From Nonomuraea rubra (GTDB lineage Bacteria > Actinomycetota > Actinomycetes > Streptosporangiales > Streptosporangiaceae): a stretch of DNA of 64,000 bases. Positions 9,115 through 18,407 of the stretch are shown piece by piece; the stretch's first letter is position 1; every line of letters begins with the position of its first letter. The stretch is from NCBI RefSeq assembly GCF_014207985.1, contig NZ_JACHMI010000001.1, positions 8,415,001-8,479,000 on the forward strand, in the 5' to 3' direction. Position numbers and translations under genes: made by a program. The notes beneath the pieces were generated by a model that worked only from the letters and a program-made list of their open reading frames with translations, ran no database searches and was not told the origin of the DNA.

Positions 9115-10346
9115 GTGGATGTGATCGTGGGTGGCGGGGTCGTCGGGCTCTCGGTGGCCTGGCGGATGGCACGCGCGGGGCGGCCCGTCACCGTGGTGGA
9201 CCCGGCTCCCGGCAGGGGGGCCTCGTACGCGGCGGCGGGGATGCTGGCCCCGGTCAGCGAGGTGACCTACACCGAGGCGCCGCTGCTCCGGCTGGGCGTG
9301 GCCTCCCTGCGCCGCTGGCCCGCCTTCGCCGCCGAACTGACCGCCGACGCCGGCCTGTCCACGGACGCCGGCCTGGTCGCGGGCACAGGGCCGCCATCGG
9401 GCATCGAGCCCGAATCCAGCGCCGGCACGAGACCCGGCGACGGGTCGGCCGCGGGCGCCGGGCCGGGGTTCGCCGAGGTACGCGGGCTGGACCTGCGGGC
9501 GGACGGGACGCTGGATGTGGCGTTCGGGGCCGACGACATGGCGGCGCTGGGCGAGCTGGCCGCGTACATGGAGAAGCTGGGCCTGCCGGTCGAGCGCCTC
9601 ACCGGGCGCGAGTGCCGCCGCCTGGAGCCCATGCTGGCCCCCTCCGTGCGCGGCGGCCTGCTGGCGCCCGGCGACGCGTGGGTGGACCCGCGCCGCGTGA
9701 CGGCGGCCCTGCTGGCCGCGCTGGAACGGCTGGGCGTCCCGCTGGTGCGGGCCCGGGCGGCCGAGTTCCTGTACGAGGGCGGCCGGGTCGCGGGAGTCCG
9801 CCTCGCACCGCCACCGGCCCCCGAGGACGGCATCGGACGGGAGGTGCGGGGCGACCGGGTCGTGCTGGCGGCGGGCGCGTGGAGCTCCGAGCTGGCCGAG
9901 GTGCCGGTGCGGCCGGTCAAGGGGCAGATCATGCGGTTGCGCTCCCCGCAGCCGCTGCTCGGCCGGTGCGTACGCGGCACCGTGCACGGCTCGTCCGTCT
10001 ACCTGGTCCCCCGGGGCGACGGCGAGCTCGTGGTCGGGGCCACGCAGGAGGAGATGGGGTTCGACACCAGGGTGACGGCCGGCGGGCTCTACGAGCTGCT
10101 GCGGGACGCCAGGGAGCTGGTGCCTGGCGTCACCGAGCTGGAGGTCGCCGACGTGGTGGCGGGGCTGCGGCCGGGGACGCCGGACAACCTGCCGCTGATC
10201 GGCCCGAGCGGTACGCCGGGGCTGGCGTACGCGACCGGGCACCACCGGGGCGGCGTGCTGCTCGCCCCGCTCACGACCGCGATCCTGCTGGGCGAGGAGA
10301 GCGAGCTGGCGGCGCTGTGCGCGCCCGGGAGATTTCGGGAAATTTC

Positions 10347-10350
<4 letters not shown>
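9115..10350 (+). CDS. thiO: Glycine oxidase for thiazole synthesis
   Basis: An FAD enzyme that oxidises glycine to the imine used by ThiG for the thiazole ring of thiamine. It starts with the dinucleotide-binding DVIVGGGVVGLSVAWRMA, then RGASYAAAGMLAPVSE, VRGGLLAPGDAWVDPRR, the PVKGQIMRL strand and the C-terminal PDNLPLIGPSGTPGLAYATGHHRGG FAD motif, all typical of ThiO. The GTG at 9115 is preferred because the upstream ATG (9094) lies within the riboswitch core and AGGGAG precedes 9115. Residues about 75-120 form a low-complexity Gly/Pro/Ala insertion not expected in the family. Its stop overlaps the thiS start (ATGA at 10347-10350). Confidence 0.93.
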
Positions 10351-11295
<945 letters not shown>

Positions 11296-11304
11296 GCCCG
11301 GGCG

Positions 11305-11343
11305 CGGAGGCGTTCCGGCAAGCACGTTACGGGAACGTCTCCG
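11305..11343 (+). terminator. Terminator hairpin after thiG
   Basis: A 12-base stem (11305-11316 / 11332-11343, one G-U pair) with a 15-base loop lies 10 bases past the thiG stop and before the kinase gene. Confidence 0.6.
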
Positions 11344-11400
11344 CATCGGTTTCGGGCGCCGGGGCCATGTCGGTGGCAAATCGCCCGTAAACTCAGCGGG

Positions 11401-13326
11401 GTGGATACGACGACTGCGGACCCCCTGGTCGGGCGGCTCCTCGATGGGCGCTACCGCATCGAGAGCCGGATCGCCCGGGGCGGTATGGCGACCGTCTACC
11501 TCGCGCTGGACATCCGGCTCGACCGGACGGTGGCGCTGAAGGTCATGCACCGCTCGCTCGCCGAGGACCCGGCGTTCGTCAGAAGGTTCATCGGCGAGGC
11601 CAAATCGGTTGCCAGCCTCTCGCACCCCAACGTGGTGCACGTCTTCGACCAGGGCACCGACAACGACGTCGTCTACCTGTCGATGGAGTACGTCCCGGGC
11701 CGGACCCTGCGCGACATCCTCCGGGAGCGCGGCAGGCTGCCCGCCCGCGAGGCGCTCGAGATCATGATCCCGGTGCTCGCCGCGCTCGGCGCGGCCCACC
11801 AGGCCGGGATGGTCCACCGTGACGTGAAGCCCGAGAACGTCCTGATGACCGACGACGGCCGGGTCAAGGTCGTCGACTTCGGCCTGGCCAAGGCGATCGA
11901 GGCGACCAACCAGACCCGTACCGGCGTGATGATCGGCACGGTCGGCTACATGGCGCCCGAGCAGGTCATCACCGGCGCCGCCGACGTGCGCAGCGACGTC
12001 TACGCCGCGGGCATCATGCTGTTCGAGCTGGTGACGGGGCAGCAGCCGTACGACGGGGAGACCCCGATGTCGGTGGCCTACCGGCACGTCCACGACACGG
12101 TCCCGGCGCCGTCGTCGCTGGTGCCGGAGGTGCCGCCGCTGATCGACACGCTGGTGGCGGGCGCGACCGCGCGCGAGCCGGAGCACCGCCCGGCCGACGC
12201 GACCGCGATGCTCGTGGCCGCGGTCGACGCGCACCGCATGCTGCCGCGCACGACCGTCCCGCCGGGCACCGGCCCGGTCCTGTCGCACTCCCAGCCGCTC
12301 GCCGCGCCCCCCGGCACGGCCTCGGCGCCGTTCGGCGCGCCGTCGATGCCGCGGCCCGCGCCCGCGCACACGCTGGTCCAGCCGCGGGCCGAGGTGCCCG
12401 AGCAGCGGCGCGGGTTCCGCCCCAACTGGTTCCTGGTGGCGCTCGCCGCCGTGATGGTCGTGGCGGTCGGGCTGACCGGGTGGTACTTCGCCCAGCCCGA
12501 GTACGTCAGGGTGCCCGACCTGGTCGGGCAGAACCTCACCGCGGCGGAGAAGAACCTCGCGGGCGCCGGGCTGCTGATGCGCAAGGCCGAAGGCCAGTAC
12601 GACGAGAAGGTGGCCGAGGGCCTGGTCCTCAGCACCGATCCGGCGGCCGACGCCGAGCTGGAGAAGGGCTCCACGATCACGCTGGTGCTCTCGCTCGGCC
12701 CCAAGCGCATCGTGGTGCCCAACGTCGAGGGCAAGACCCCCAACGAGGCGCGCGCCGAGATCGCCGGGGCCGGGCTGACCGTCGGCACCGTCAAGCGCCT
12801 GGCCAGCCAGGACGTCGAGCGCGACAAGGTGATCCGCACCTCCCCGCAGTCGGGCGAGAGGCTGAAGGAGGGCACCAAGGTCAACATCTACGTCAGCGCC
12901 GGGCTCACCATGCCCGACGTGGGCGGGATGCCGAAGGACCAGGCCGCCGAGTTCCTCAGCCGCCAGGGCTTCCAGGTGCAGGTCAACGAGGTCGACGACG
13001 ACGCGGAGCCGTGCACGGTCATCGCCCAGGCGCCCAAGGCCAAGGCCGAGGTCGACAAGGGCGCGCAGGTCATGGTGACGGTGGCGCGCTGCCAGACCGA
13101 CATCTGGGACTTCTTCCGCAGGCACGGCGAGGCCAGGGACGGCGACCAGTTCGCCCTGGTGCCGGGGGTGATCGGCAAGAACGTCAACGACGCCAAGGCC
13201 GAGCTGGAGGCGCTGGGCTTCCAGGTGCGGGTGCAGCGGCTCGGCGGTGGCGGCGTGGTGCAGTACCAGCGGCCGCTGCCGAACAGCGAGCGCCCGGCCG
13301 GCAGCACCGTCTACCTCTGGCAGTGA
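11401..13326 (+). CDS. Transmembrane Ser/Thr protein kinase with PASTA repeats
   Basis: A PknB-type signalling kinase. The cytoplasmic kinase domain spans about residues 17-275, with the glycine loop ARGGMATVY, catalytic Lys47, the HRDVKPEN loop with Asp141 and DFG Asp159. A Pro/Ala-rich juxtamembrane stretch follows, then one membrane helix at about 342-364. Outside the membrane are four PASTA units, the first three contiguous and the last separated by an insert (about 574-600, with DIWDFFRRHG). PASTA domains bind peptidoglycan fragments or lipid II, so the kinase likely couples cell-wall state to phosphorylation. Start GTG 11401. The Rv2175c-like protein nearby is a candidate substrate. It converges on allantoicase. 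Confidence 0.95.
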   Translation: MDTTTADPLVGRLLDGRYRIESRIARGGMATVYLALDIRLDRTVALKVMHRSLAEDPAFVRRFIGEAKSVASLSHPNVVHVFDQGTDNDVVYLSMEYVPGRTLRDILRERGRLPAREALEIMIPVLAALGAAHQAGMVHRDVKPENVLMTDDGRVKVVDFGLAKAIEATNQTRTGVMIGTVGYMAPEQVITGAADVRSDVYAAGIMLFELVTGQQPYDGETPMSVAYRHVHDTVPAPSSLVPEVPPLIDTLVAGATAREPEHRPADATAMLVAAVDAHRMLPRTTVPPGTGPVLSHSQPLAAPPGTASAPFGAPSMPRPAPAHTLVQPRAEVPEQRRGFRPNWFLVALAAVMVVAVGLTGWYFAQPEYVRVPDLVGQNLTAAEKNLAGAGLLMRKAEGQYDEKVAEGLVLSTDPAADAELEKGSTITLVLSLGPKRIVVPNVEGKTPNEARAEIAGAGLTVGTVKRLASQDVERDKVIRTSPQSGERLKEGTKVNIYVSAGLTMPDVGGMPKDQAAEFLSRQGFQVQVNEVDDDAEPCTVIAQAPKAKAEVDKGAQVMVTVARCQTDIWDFFRRHGEARDGDQFALVPGVIGKNVNDAKAELEALGFQVRVQRLGGGGVVQYQRPLPNSERPAGSTVYLWQ

Positions 13327-13333
13327 GCCGGAC

Positions 13334-13357
13334 GCGCGTGCCCGCAGGGGCACGCGC
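13334..13357. terminator. Bidirectional terminator between PASTA kinase gene and alc
   Basis: A perfect 10-bp stem (13334-13343 / 13348-13357) with a tight 4-base loop lies directly after the kinase stop and between converging genes. Confidence 0.8.
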
Positions 13358-13361
13358 GGGG

Positions 13362-14306
13362 TCAGGCCAGGTGGCCGTGCAGGCGGACCCTGGCCAGGCC
13401 GCCGTCCGGGTAGATGTCCACGCGCACGTGCGTGACCGGCTCCGCGGAGCCGAGGCGGAAGCGGTGCGGCGTGTCGGGCTGGAGGCGGGTCCTGGGCAGC
13501 AGCTCGACCTCGCGCTCCCCGTCCAGCCCGGTCAGCGCCACCGCGGCGGGCGCGTTGAACAGCAGGTTGGTGGTGTCGATCTCGGCCAGCCTGACGACGC
13601 CGCGCCCGGCCAGCCGGATGACGAGCCAGTCGTTGCCCCCGCCCCGCCGCCGGGCGGTCTCCCAGCCCTCCGCCTGGTGCCTGGCCAGGCCGGGCGCGAT
13701 GACGTTGTTGGGCGCGGAGTAGAACTCGTCGGAGCAGGCGGTGACGAGCCCGCCGTTGGCGAGTGCGGCCAGGTCGAGCCCGAGCCCGTCGTGGACGGTC
13801 AGGTCGGGGCGGGCCTCCCCGTGCACGCGCAGCCGGGCGACGCCGCCGTCGGGGTGGATGTTGAGCCGTACGTGGGTGTAGCGGCCCTGGTCGAGCACCT
13901 CGAAGGCGTGCTCGGCGTCTCCTCCGAGCTTCGAGAGCGGCACGAGCTCCGTCCACGGCGCCGCCAGCACCTCGTCCGGTGACGGGTGCCCGCCGACGGC
14001 CGTGGCCTCCACGGAGGCGTGGGTGGGGTAGTTGCCCTTGAACCAGGCCGTGTCGATCACGACCCCGCGGATCACGCCCGGCACCCCCAGCCGTACCAGG
14101 GCCCAGTCGTGCCCGGGCGCGCGCCTGCGCCGGGTCTCCCAGCCGTCGTACACCTGACCCTTGCCGCCGAACGTCCCCGGCGTGAAGCCGGGCCTGCCCG
14201 GCCTGATCAGGCTCTCCTTCTCGGCGAACGACTCGTCGCTGGCGGCCACCACCGAGCCGCCGAGGGTACGCAGGGCCAGGTCGGGCAGCGTGGTGAAGGA
14301 GCTCAT
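13362..14306 (-). CDS. alc: Allantoicase
   Basis: Hydrolyses allantoate to ureidoglycolate and urea. The 314-residue protein consists of two similar jelly-roll halves, each with the family's GWETRRRR / GWETARRRG block followed by DWALVRLG / DWLVIRLAG. Each half also has a THVRLNIHPDGGVARLRVHG or THVRVDIYPDGGLARVRLHG ending. ASDESFAEKESLI and CSDEFYSAPNNVI are the matching motif pairs. The start is ATG 14306, overlapping the allantoinase stop by 4 nt. It is the last gene of the glycerate kinase-allantoinase-allantoicase operon. No ureidoglycolate lyase is seen next to it. Confidence 0.93.
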   Translation of the reverse strand: MSSFTTLPDLALRTLGGSVVAASDESFAEKESLIRPGRPGFTPGTFGGKGQVYDGWETRRRRAPGHDWALVRLGVPGVIRGVVIDTAWFKGNYPTHASVEATAVGGHPSPDEVLAAPWTELVPLSKLGGDAEHAFEVLDQGRYTHVRLNIHPDGGVARLRVHGEARPDLTVHDGLGLDLAALANGGLVTACSDEFYSAPNNVIAPGLARHQAEGWETARRRGGGNDWLVIRLAGRGVVRLAEIDTTNLLFNAPAAVALTGLDGEREVELLPRTRLQPDTPHRFRLGSAEPVTHVRVDIYPDGGLARVRLHGHLA

Positions 14307-15616
14307 CCATCGCCTTTCATGAGCAGTCGTCCGTGCGGCCGGCCGTCCACCGGCCGCCCGCGCAGCCAGGTGGTCAGGACGGCGCCCTTGAGGGTGCGGC
14401 CGTGGTAGGGGGTGACGGGGTTCTTGTGGTGGAGGCGGGCGGCGTCGACGAAGGTGTCGGCGGCGGGGTCGAAGGCCACGAGGTCGGCATCGTTCCCGGT
14501 CTTTATCCCGCCTTTTCCGGTGATGCCCGCCAGGGCGGCCGGGTTGGCCGACATCCAGCGGACCACGTCCCCCAGCCCGTGCCCGCGGCGCGCGGCCTCC
14601 GTCCAGACCGCCGTCAGCCCGAGCTGGAGCGAGGCGATGCCGCCCCACGCGGCGGCGAAGTCGGGCACCTTGAGGTCGGCCGTCGAGGGTGAGTGGTCGG
14701 ACACGACGCAGCTCAGCACGCCGCGCGCCAGCCCGTCCCACAGCAGGTCGCGGTTGGCCAGCGAGCGGATCGGCGGGCAGCACTTGTACGCGGTCTCCCC
14801 CTCGGGCACCTGCTCGGCCGCCAGCGTCAGGTAGTGGGGGCACGTCTCGGCCGAGACCGGCACGCCGCGGGCCCTGGCCGCCTCCAGCACCTCCAGGCAC
14901 TCGGCGCTGGAGACGTGCAGGACGTGCACCCGGCACCCGGTCTCCTCCGCCAGCCGCACGACCTGCGTGACGGCGCTGCGCTCCGCGGCTCCCGGCCGCG
15001 AGGCCAGGAACTCCCGGTAGCCCGGCCCCTCTGGTTCGGCCAGCAGCTCGGGATCCTCGGCGTGCACGATCATCATCCCGCCGAACCCGGCGATCTCCTC
15101 CAGCGCGGCCCGCAGCTCGGCGGGGCCGAGCGGCGGGAACTCCGCCACCCCCGACGGCGACAGGAAGCACTTGAACCCGTAGACCCCGCGCTCGTGCAGC
15201 GCCGCCAGCTCCTTGGCGTTCCCCGGCACGGCTCCGCCCCAGAACCCGACGTCCACGTGGCACTGCCCCTCGGCGGCCCGCAGCTTGGCGTCCAGCGCCT
15301 CGCGGGAGACGGTGGGCGGCAGGGAGTTGAGCGGCATGTCGACGATCGTGGTGACGCCTCCGGCCGCCGCGGCCCTGGTCGCGCTGGCGAAGCCCTCCCA
15401 GTGCGTACGGCCCGGCTCGTTGACGTGGACGTGCGTGTCGACCAGGCCGGGAAGCAGCGCCAGGTCGCGCAGGTCCACCTCCTCGGCCGCGGGCAGGGGG
15501 GCGGCGTAGTCGTGCAGGGCGGCGATCTTCCCACCCCGCACGGCGACGGCGGCGGGCCGCTCACCCTCGGGCGTGACGGTCCTGCGGGATCTGACGACGA
15601 GATCGTACGGGGTCAT
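14303..15616 (-). CDS. allB: Allantoinase
   Basis: A zinc amidohydrolase opening the hydantoin ring of allantoin to allantoate. The metal site is complete: DTHVHVNEPGR with two His near residue 62, the GVYGFKCF Lys (carbamylated bridge) near 148, MIVHAEDPEL, CRVHVLHVSS and VVSDHSPS with the catalytic Asp. GMMIVHAE and NPVTPYHGR are typical of bacterial AllB. Length (437 aa) is normal. The ATG at 15616 overlaps the glycerate kinase stop (ATGA), and its own stop overlaps alc in the same way, so all three are coupled. Confidence 0.96.
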   Translation of the reverse strand: MTPYDLVVRSRRTVTPEGERPAAVAVRGGKIAALHDYAAPLPAAEEVDLRDLALLPGLVDTHVHVNEPGRTHWEGFASATRAAAAGGVTTIVDMPLNSLPPTVSREALDAKLRAAEGQCHVDVGFWGGAVPGNAKELAALHERGVYGFKCFLSPSGVAEFPPLGPAELRAALEEIAGFGGMMIVHAEDPELLAEPEGPGYREFLASRPGAAERSAVTQVVRLAEETGCRVHVLHVSSAECLEVLEAARARGVPVSAETCPHYLTLAAEQVPEGETAYKCCPPIRSLANRDLLWDGLARGVLSCVVSDHSPSTADLKVPDFAAAWGGIASLQLGLTAVWTEAARRGHGLGDVVRWMSANPAALAGITGKGGIKTGNDADLVAFDPAADTFVDAARLHHKNPVTPYHGRTLKGAVLTTWLRGRPVDGRPHGRLLMKGDG

Positions 15617-16770
15617 CCATCGCCCTCCAGGCGGCGGTCGGCGGCGAGCCGGGTGGCGAGGCGTTCGAGCAGGGGGCCGGCCTCCGCCATGCAGACGGCC
15701 GGGTCGGGCTCCAGGTCGGTCAGGGCGTAGGCGGCCTCGATGCCCGCCGCCTTCAGCTCGGCGTCGCTGAGCGTGCGGCGCCCGCAGACGGCGACCACGG
15801 GCACGCCCGCCCTGGCCGCGGCCTGCGCGACGCCGACGGGGGCCTTGCCGCGCAGCGACTGCTCGTCCAGCGACCCCTCGCCGGTGATCACCAGGCGGGC
15901 TCCCTCCACCAGCTCGCCGAACCCGAGCAGGTCGAGCAGGTAGTCGATGCCGGGCCTGATCTCGGCGTGCAGGAACGCCAGCGCCGCGAACCCGACACCG
16001 CCGGCCGCGCCCGCTCCCGGAGCCCCCGCCACGCCCATGGCGCGGACGACGTCGTCGTGCTCGACGGCGCCCATGAGCCCGTGCGTGGCGGTGGCGACGG
16101 CGGCCAGGCGGGCCAGCGCCGCCTCCAGGGTCTTCACGTCGTCGGGCGTGGCGCCCTTCTGGGGGCCGTAGACGGCGGCGGCGCCGTGCGGGCCGAGCAG
16201 CGGGTTGTCCACGTCGCTGGCCACCACGAACTCGACGCCCGAGACGTTCATGAAGCCCGACAGGTCGATGCGGGCCAGCTCCTTGAGCGCCGCCCCGCCC
16301 CTGGGCAGGTCGTCGCCGTCGCCGTCGAGCAGGCGGGCGCCGAGCGCCTGGGCCAGGCCCGCTCCCCCGTCGGTGCAGGCGCTGCCGCCCAGCCCGAGCA
16401 CCACGCGCTTGGCGCCGCGGCGCACGGCGTCGGCGATCAGCTCGCCGGTGCCGTAGCTGGTGGCGGTCAGGGGCTCGCGGTCGCCGGGCAGGCGGCGCAG
16501 GCCGGACGCCTCCGCCAGCTCGACCACGGCGGTGCCGGCGGGCTGCCAGGCGTAGGAGGCCAGGACGCGCTCGCCGGTCGGGCCGGTCACCTCGATCGTG
16601 ATCCGCTCGAAGCCGCAGGCCACGGCGGCGTCCACGGTGCCGTCACCGCCGTCGGCGACCGGGAGCTCCACCGTGGGCACGCCCAGCCCCGCCGACACCC
16701 GGGCGGCCACCTCGGCGGCGGTCAGCGACCCCTTGAACTTGTCCGGGGCGACCAGAACATGCTGAACCAC
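15613..16770 (-). CDS. Glycerate kinase (GlxK/GarK type)
   Basis: Phosphorylates D-glycerate. In purine catabolism this recovers the carbon of glyoxylate through tartronate semialdehyde. Family I signatures are APDKFKGSLTAAEVA at the N-terminus, VADGGDGTVDA, GLGGSACTDGGAGLAQALG, ASDVDNPLLGP, VYGPQKGA and ITGEGSLDEQSLRGK. The start chosen is GTG 16770 behind AGGTGGGAG, giving 385 aa; an in-frame ATG at 16797 is less likely. It leads the allantoin operon and is preceded by a striking inverted repeat. Genes for glyoxylate carboligase and tartronate semialdehyde reductase are not in this window. Confidence 0.93.
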   Translation of the reverse strand: MVQHVLVAPDKFKGSLTAAEVAARVSAGLGVPTVELPVADGGDGTVDAAVACGFERITIEVTGPTGERVLASYAWQPAGTAVVELAEASGLRRLPGDREPLTATSYGTGELIADAVRRGAKRVVLGLGGSACTDGGAGLAQALGARLLDGDGDDLPRGGAALKELARIDLSGFMNVSGVEFVVASDVDNPLLGPHGAAAVYGPQKGATPDDVKTLEAALARLAAVATATHGLMGAVEHDDVVRAMGVAGAPGAGAAGGVGFAALAFLHAEIRPGIDYLLDLLGFGELVEGARLVITGEGSLDEQSLRGKAPVGVAQAAARAGVPVVAVCGRRTLSDAELKAAGIEAAYALTDLEPDPAVCMAEAGPLLERLATRLAADRRLEGDG

Positions 16771-16784
16771 TACGAACTCCCACC

Positions 16785-16855
16785 TGATGATGAACAATGT
16801 CCAGACACGCCTTCCTGCCCGGTGCGAGCGGGCAGGAAGGCGTGACTCATCATCA
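16785..16855. promoter_or_regulatory. Nested inverted repeat in the glycerate kinase leader/divergent promoter
   Basis: A perfect 15-bp inverted repeat (16806-16820 / 16830-16844, 9-base loop) is enclosed by a second perfect 9-bp pair (16785-16793 / 16847-16855). On the minus strand the outer arm touches the ribosome site of the glycerate kinase gene. It could be an RNA control element or a protein operator; there is no T-tract. Confidence 0.55.
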
Positions 16856-16946
16856 CATCCCGCGCCCGGCCGGGGCAGACCGCAGGTGGCCGAAGAGCGG
16901 CTCGCGCCCTCCTCCCACTAGGCTCACCGCAGGAAAGGGGGCGTTC

Positions 16947-18098
16947 GTGCGGATTTCTCAAGCCCAGCGTCGAGCCCGGCTCGGAACCAGGCACCTGCTG
17001 GCGGGCAAGGCGGCCACCCCGGAGGAGGCGGCGGCGGCCGTGGTGGCGCTGCACGGCACGGACCCTGCGACGGTGTTCCTGTCGGCGGGCGCGCGCCTGA
17101 CCGCGCCGGGCCCCGAGCCGGTCGAGCGGGCCCTGTACGCGGACCGCACGCTGGTGCGGATGACCGGCATGCGGCGCACGGTGTTCGTGGTGCCGTCGGA
17201 GCTGGTGCCGGTCGTGCACCATTCCTCGGCGCTGGCCATCGCCCGCAGGGAGCGCGCGTCGGTGCTGAAGACGTTCGGCGAGGGCGGCTGGGACGAGGCG
17301 CGGCTGAAGGACGTGGAGGCGTCCGTGCTGCGGCTGCTGGCGGAGTCGGGCGACGCGACGGCGGCCGAGCTGGGCAGGCTGGAGCCGCGGCTGCGGGAGC
17401 AGGTCAGGGTGGCCGTGGGCAAGCCGTACGAGGGCGTGGTGAGCATCGGCTCGCGGCTGCTGGCCCTGATGGCGATGGACGGCCTGCTCGTACGGCGGGC
17501 CCGCGCGGGCGGCACCTGGGTCAGCGGCACCCACTACTGGGGCCTGGCGCCGGAGATGGCCGAGCTGGCCGCGCACGAGGCGCAGGCGGAGCTGGTGACC
17601 CGGTGGCTGGCGGCGTTCGGGCCCGGCACGGAGGCCGACCTGAAGTGGTGGACCGGCTGGACGCTCAAGGACGTGCGCCGGGCCTTGTCCGCCGCCGGCG
17701 CGGTGGCCGTGGAGCTGGACGAGGGCACCGGTTACGTGCTGCCGGGCGACGGCGAGGAGACCGCCGTGCCCGAGCCCTGGGCGGCGCTGCTGCCCGCGCT
17801 CGACCCGACCCCGATGGGCTGGCAGGCCCGCGACTGGTACCTGCCGCCGGAGCACCGGGCCGAGCTGTTCGACCGCAACGGCAACGTGGGCCCGACGGTG
17901 TGGTGGGACGGCCGGGTGGTGGGCGGCTGGGCGCAGCGGCCGGACGGCGAGATCGTCTGGCGGCTGCTGGAGGACGCGGGCGGGCAGGCCGTGGCCGCGA
18001 TCGAGGCCGAGGCGGCCGGGCTGGCCGCCTGGCTCGGCGAGGTCAGGGTCACTCCCCGCTTCCGCACCCCCTTGGAGCGGGAGCTGTCGCGCCCCTGA
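16947..18098 (+). CDS. Winged-helix DNA-binding domain protein (HTH_42; AlkX/YcaQ superfamily)
   Basis: A 383-residue protein of the HTH_42 superfamily, a conserved three-winged-helix fold. Some members, such as YcaQ and AlkZ, are DNA glycosylases for bulky or cross-linked bases, but many are uncharacterised. Features are an N-terminal RISQAQRRARLGTRHLL, the ALHGTDPATVFLSAGAR strand, MTGMRRTVFVVP, a central GTEADLKWWTGWTLKDVRRAL wing and a late NVGPTVWWDGRVVGGW block. The start chosen is GTG 16947 after AGGAAAGGGG; upstream in-frame sequence runs through the inverted repeat. Glycosylase activity cannot be claimed from sequence alone. It is divergent from the allantoin operon. Confidence 0.8.
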   Translation: MRISQAQRRARLGTRHLLAGKAATPEEAAAAVVALHGTDPATVFLSAGARLTAPGPEPVERALYADRTLVRMTGMRRTVFVVPSELVPVVHHSSALAIARRERASVLKTFGEGGWDEARLKDVEASVLRLLAESGDATAAELGRLEPRLREQVRVAVGKPYEGVVSIGSRLLALMAMDGLLVRRARAGGTWVSGTHYWGLAPEMAELAAHEAQAELVTRWLAAFGPGTEADLKWWTGWTLKDVRRALSAAGAVAVELDEGTGYVLPGDGEETAVPEPWAALLPALDPTPMGWQARDWYLPPEHRAELFDRNGNVGPTVWWDGRVVGGWAQRPDGEIVWRLLEDAGGQAVAAIEAEAAGLAAWLGEVRVTPRFRTPLERELSRP

Positions 18099-18103
18099 GA
18101 TCG

Positions 18104-18316
18104 TCAGGACACCGTGCGGACGAACTCCTCGAAGGAGTAGCGGCCGTCCTGGTCGGAGTCGGCCTCCTGGCTCATGGCGCCGAGCGCCTCCGCCGGGAGG
18201 TCGGGGAAGTGCCGCTTCAGCTCGGCCTCGCTGATGTAGCCGTCGCCGTCGGTGTCGATCGAGGCGAACGCAATCTTGAGCTCCGCCAGCCGCTCGTCCG
18301 GGAGTTCCGCCGTCAC
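18104..18316 (-). CDS. Small EF-hand calcium-binding protein
   Basis: A 70-residue acidic protein with two canonical EF-hand loops: DTDGDGYISEAEL at about 22-34 and DSDQDGRYSFEEF at about 54-66. Both have Asp at loop positions 1, 3 and 5 and Glu at 12. Such calmodulin-like proteins (calerythrin/CabC types) buffer or sense calcium in actinomycetes. The start is GTG 18316, with GGAAAGG about 8 nt upstream. The gene is encoded alone, with its stop facing the HTH_42 gene end. Confidence 0.9.
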   Translation of the reverse strand: MTAELPDERLAELKIAFASIDTDGDGYISEAELKRHFPDLPAEALGAMSQEADSDQDGRYSFEEFVRTVS

Positions 18317-18407
18317 GGGACCGCCTTTCCTGCTCGTTTCGGGACATTCCCACCCTAGTGGTCGCGACCTCATGGACAGCGAACCCGCACTCAGGCGTGC
18401 CGGCGTT

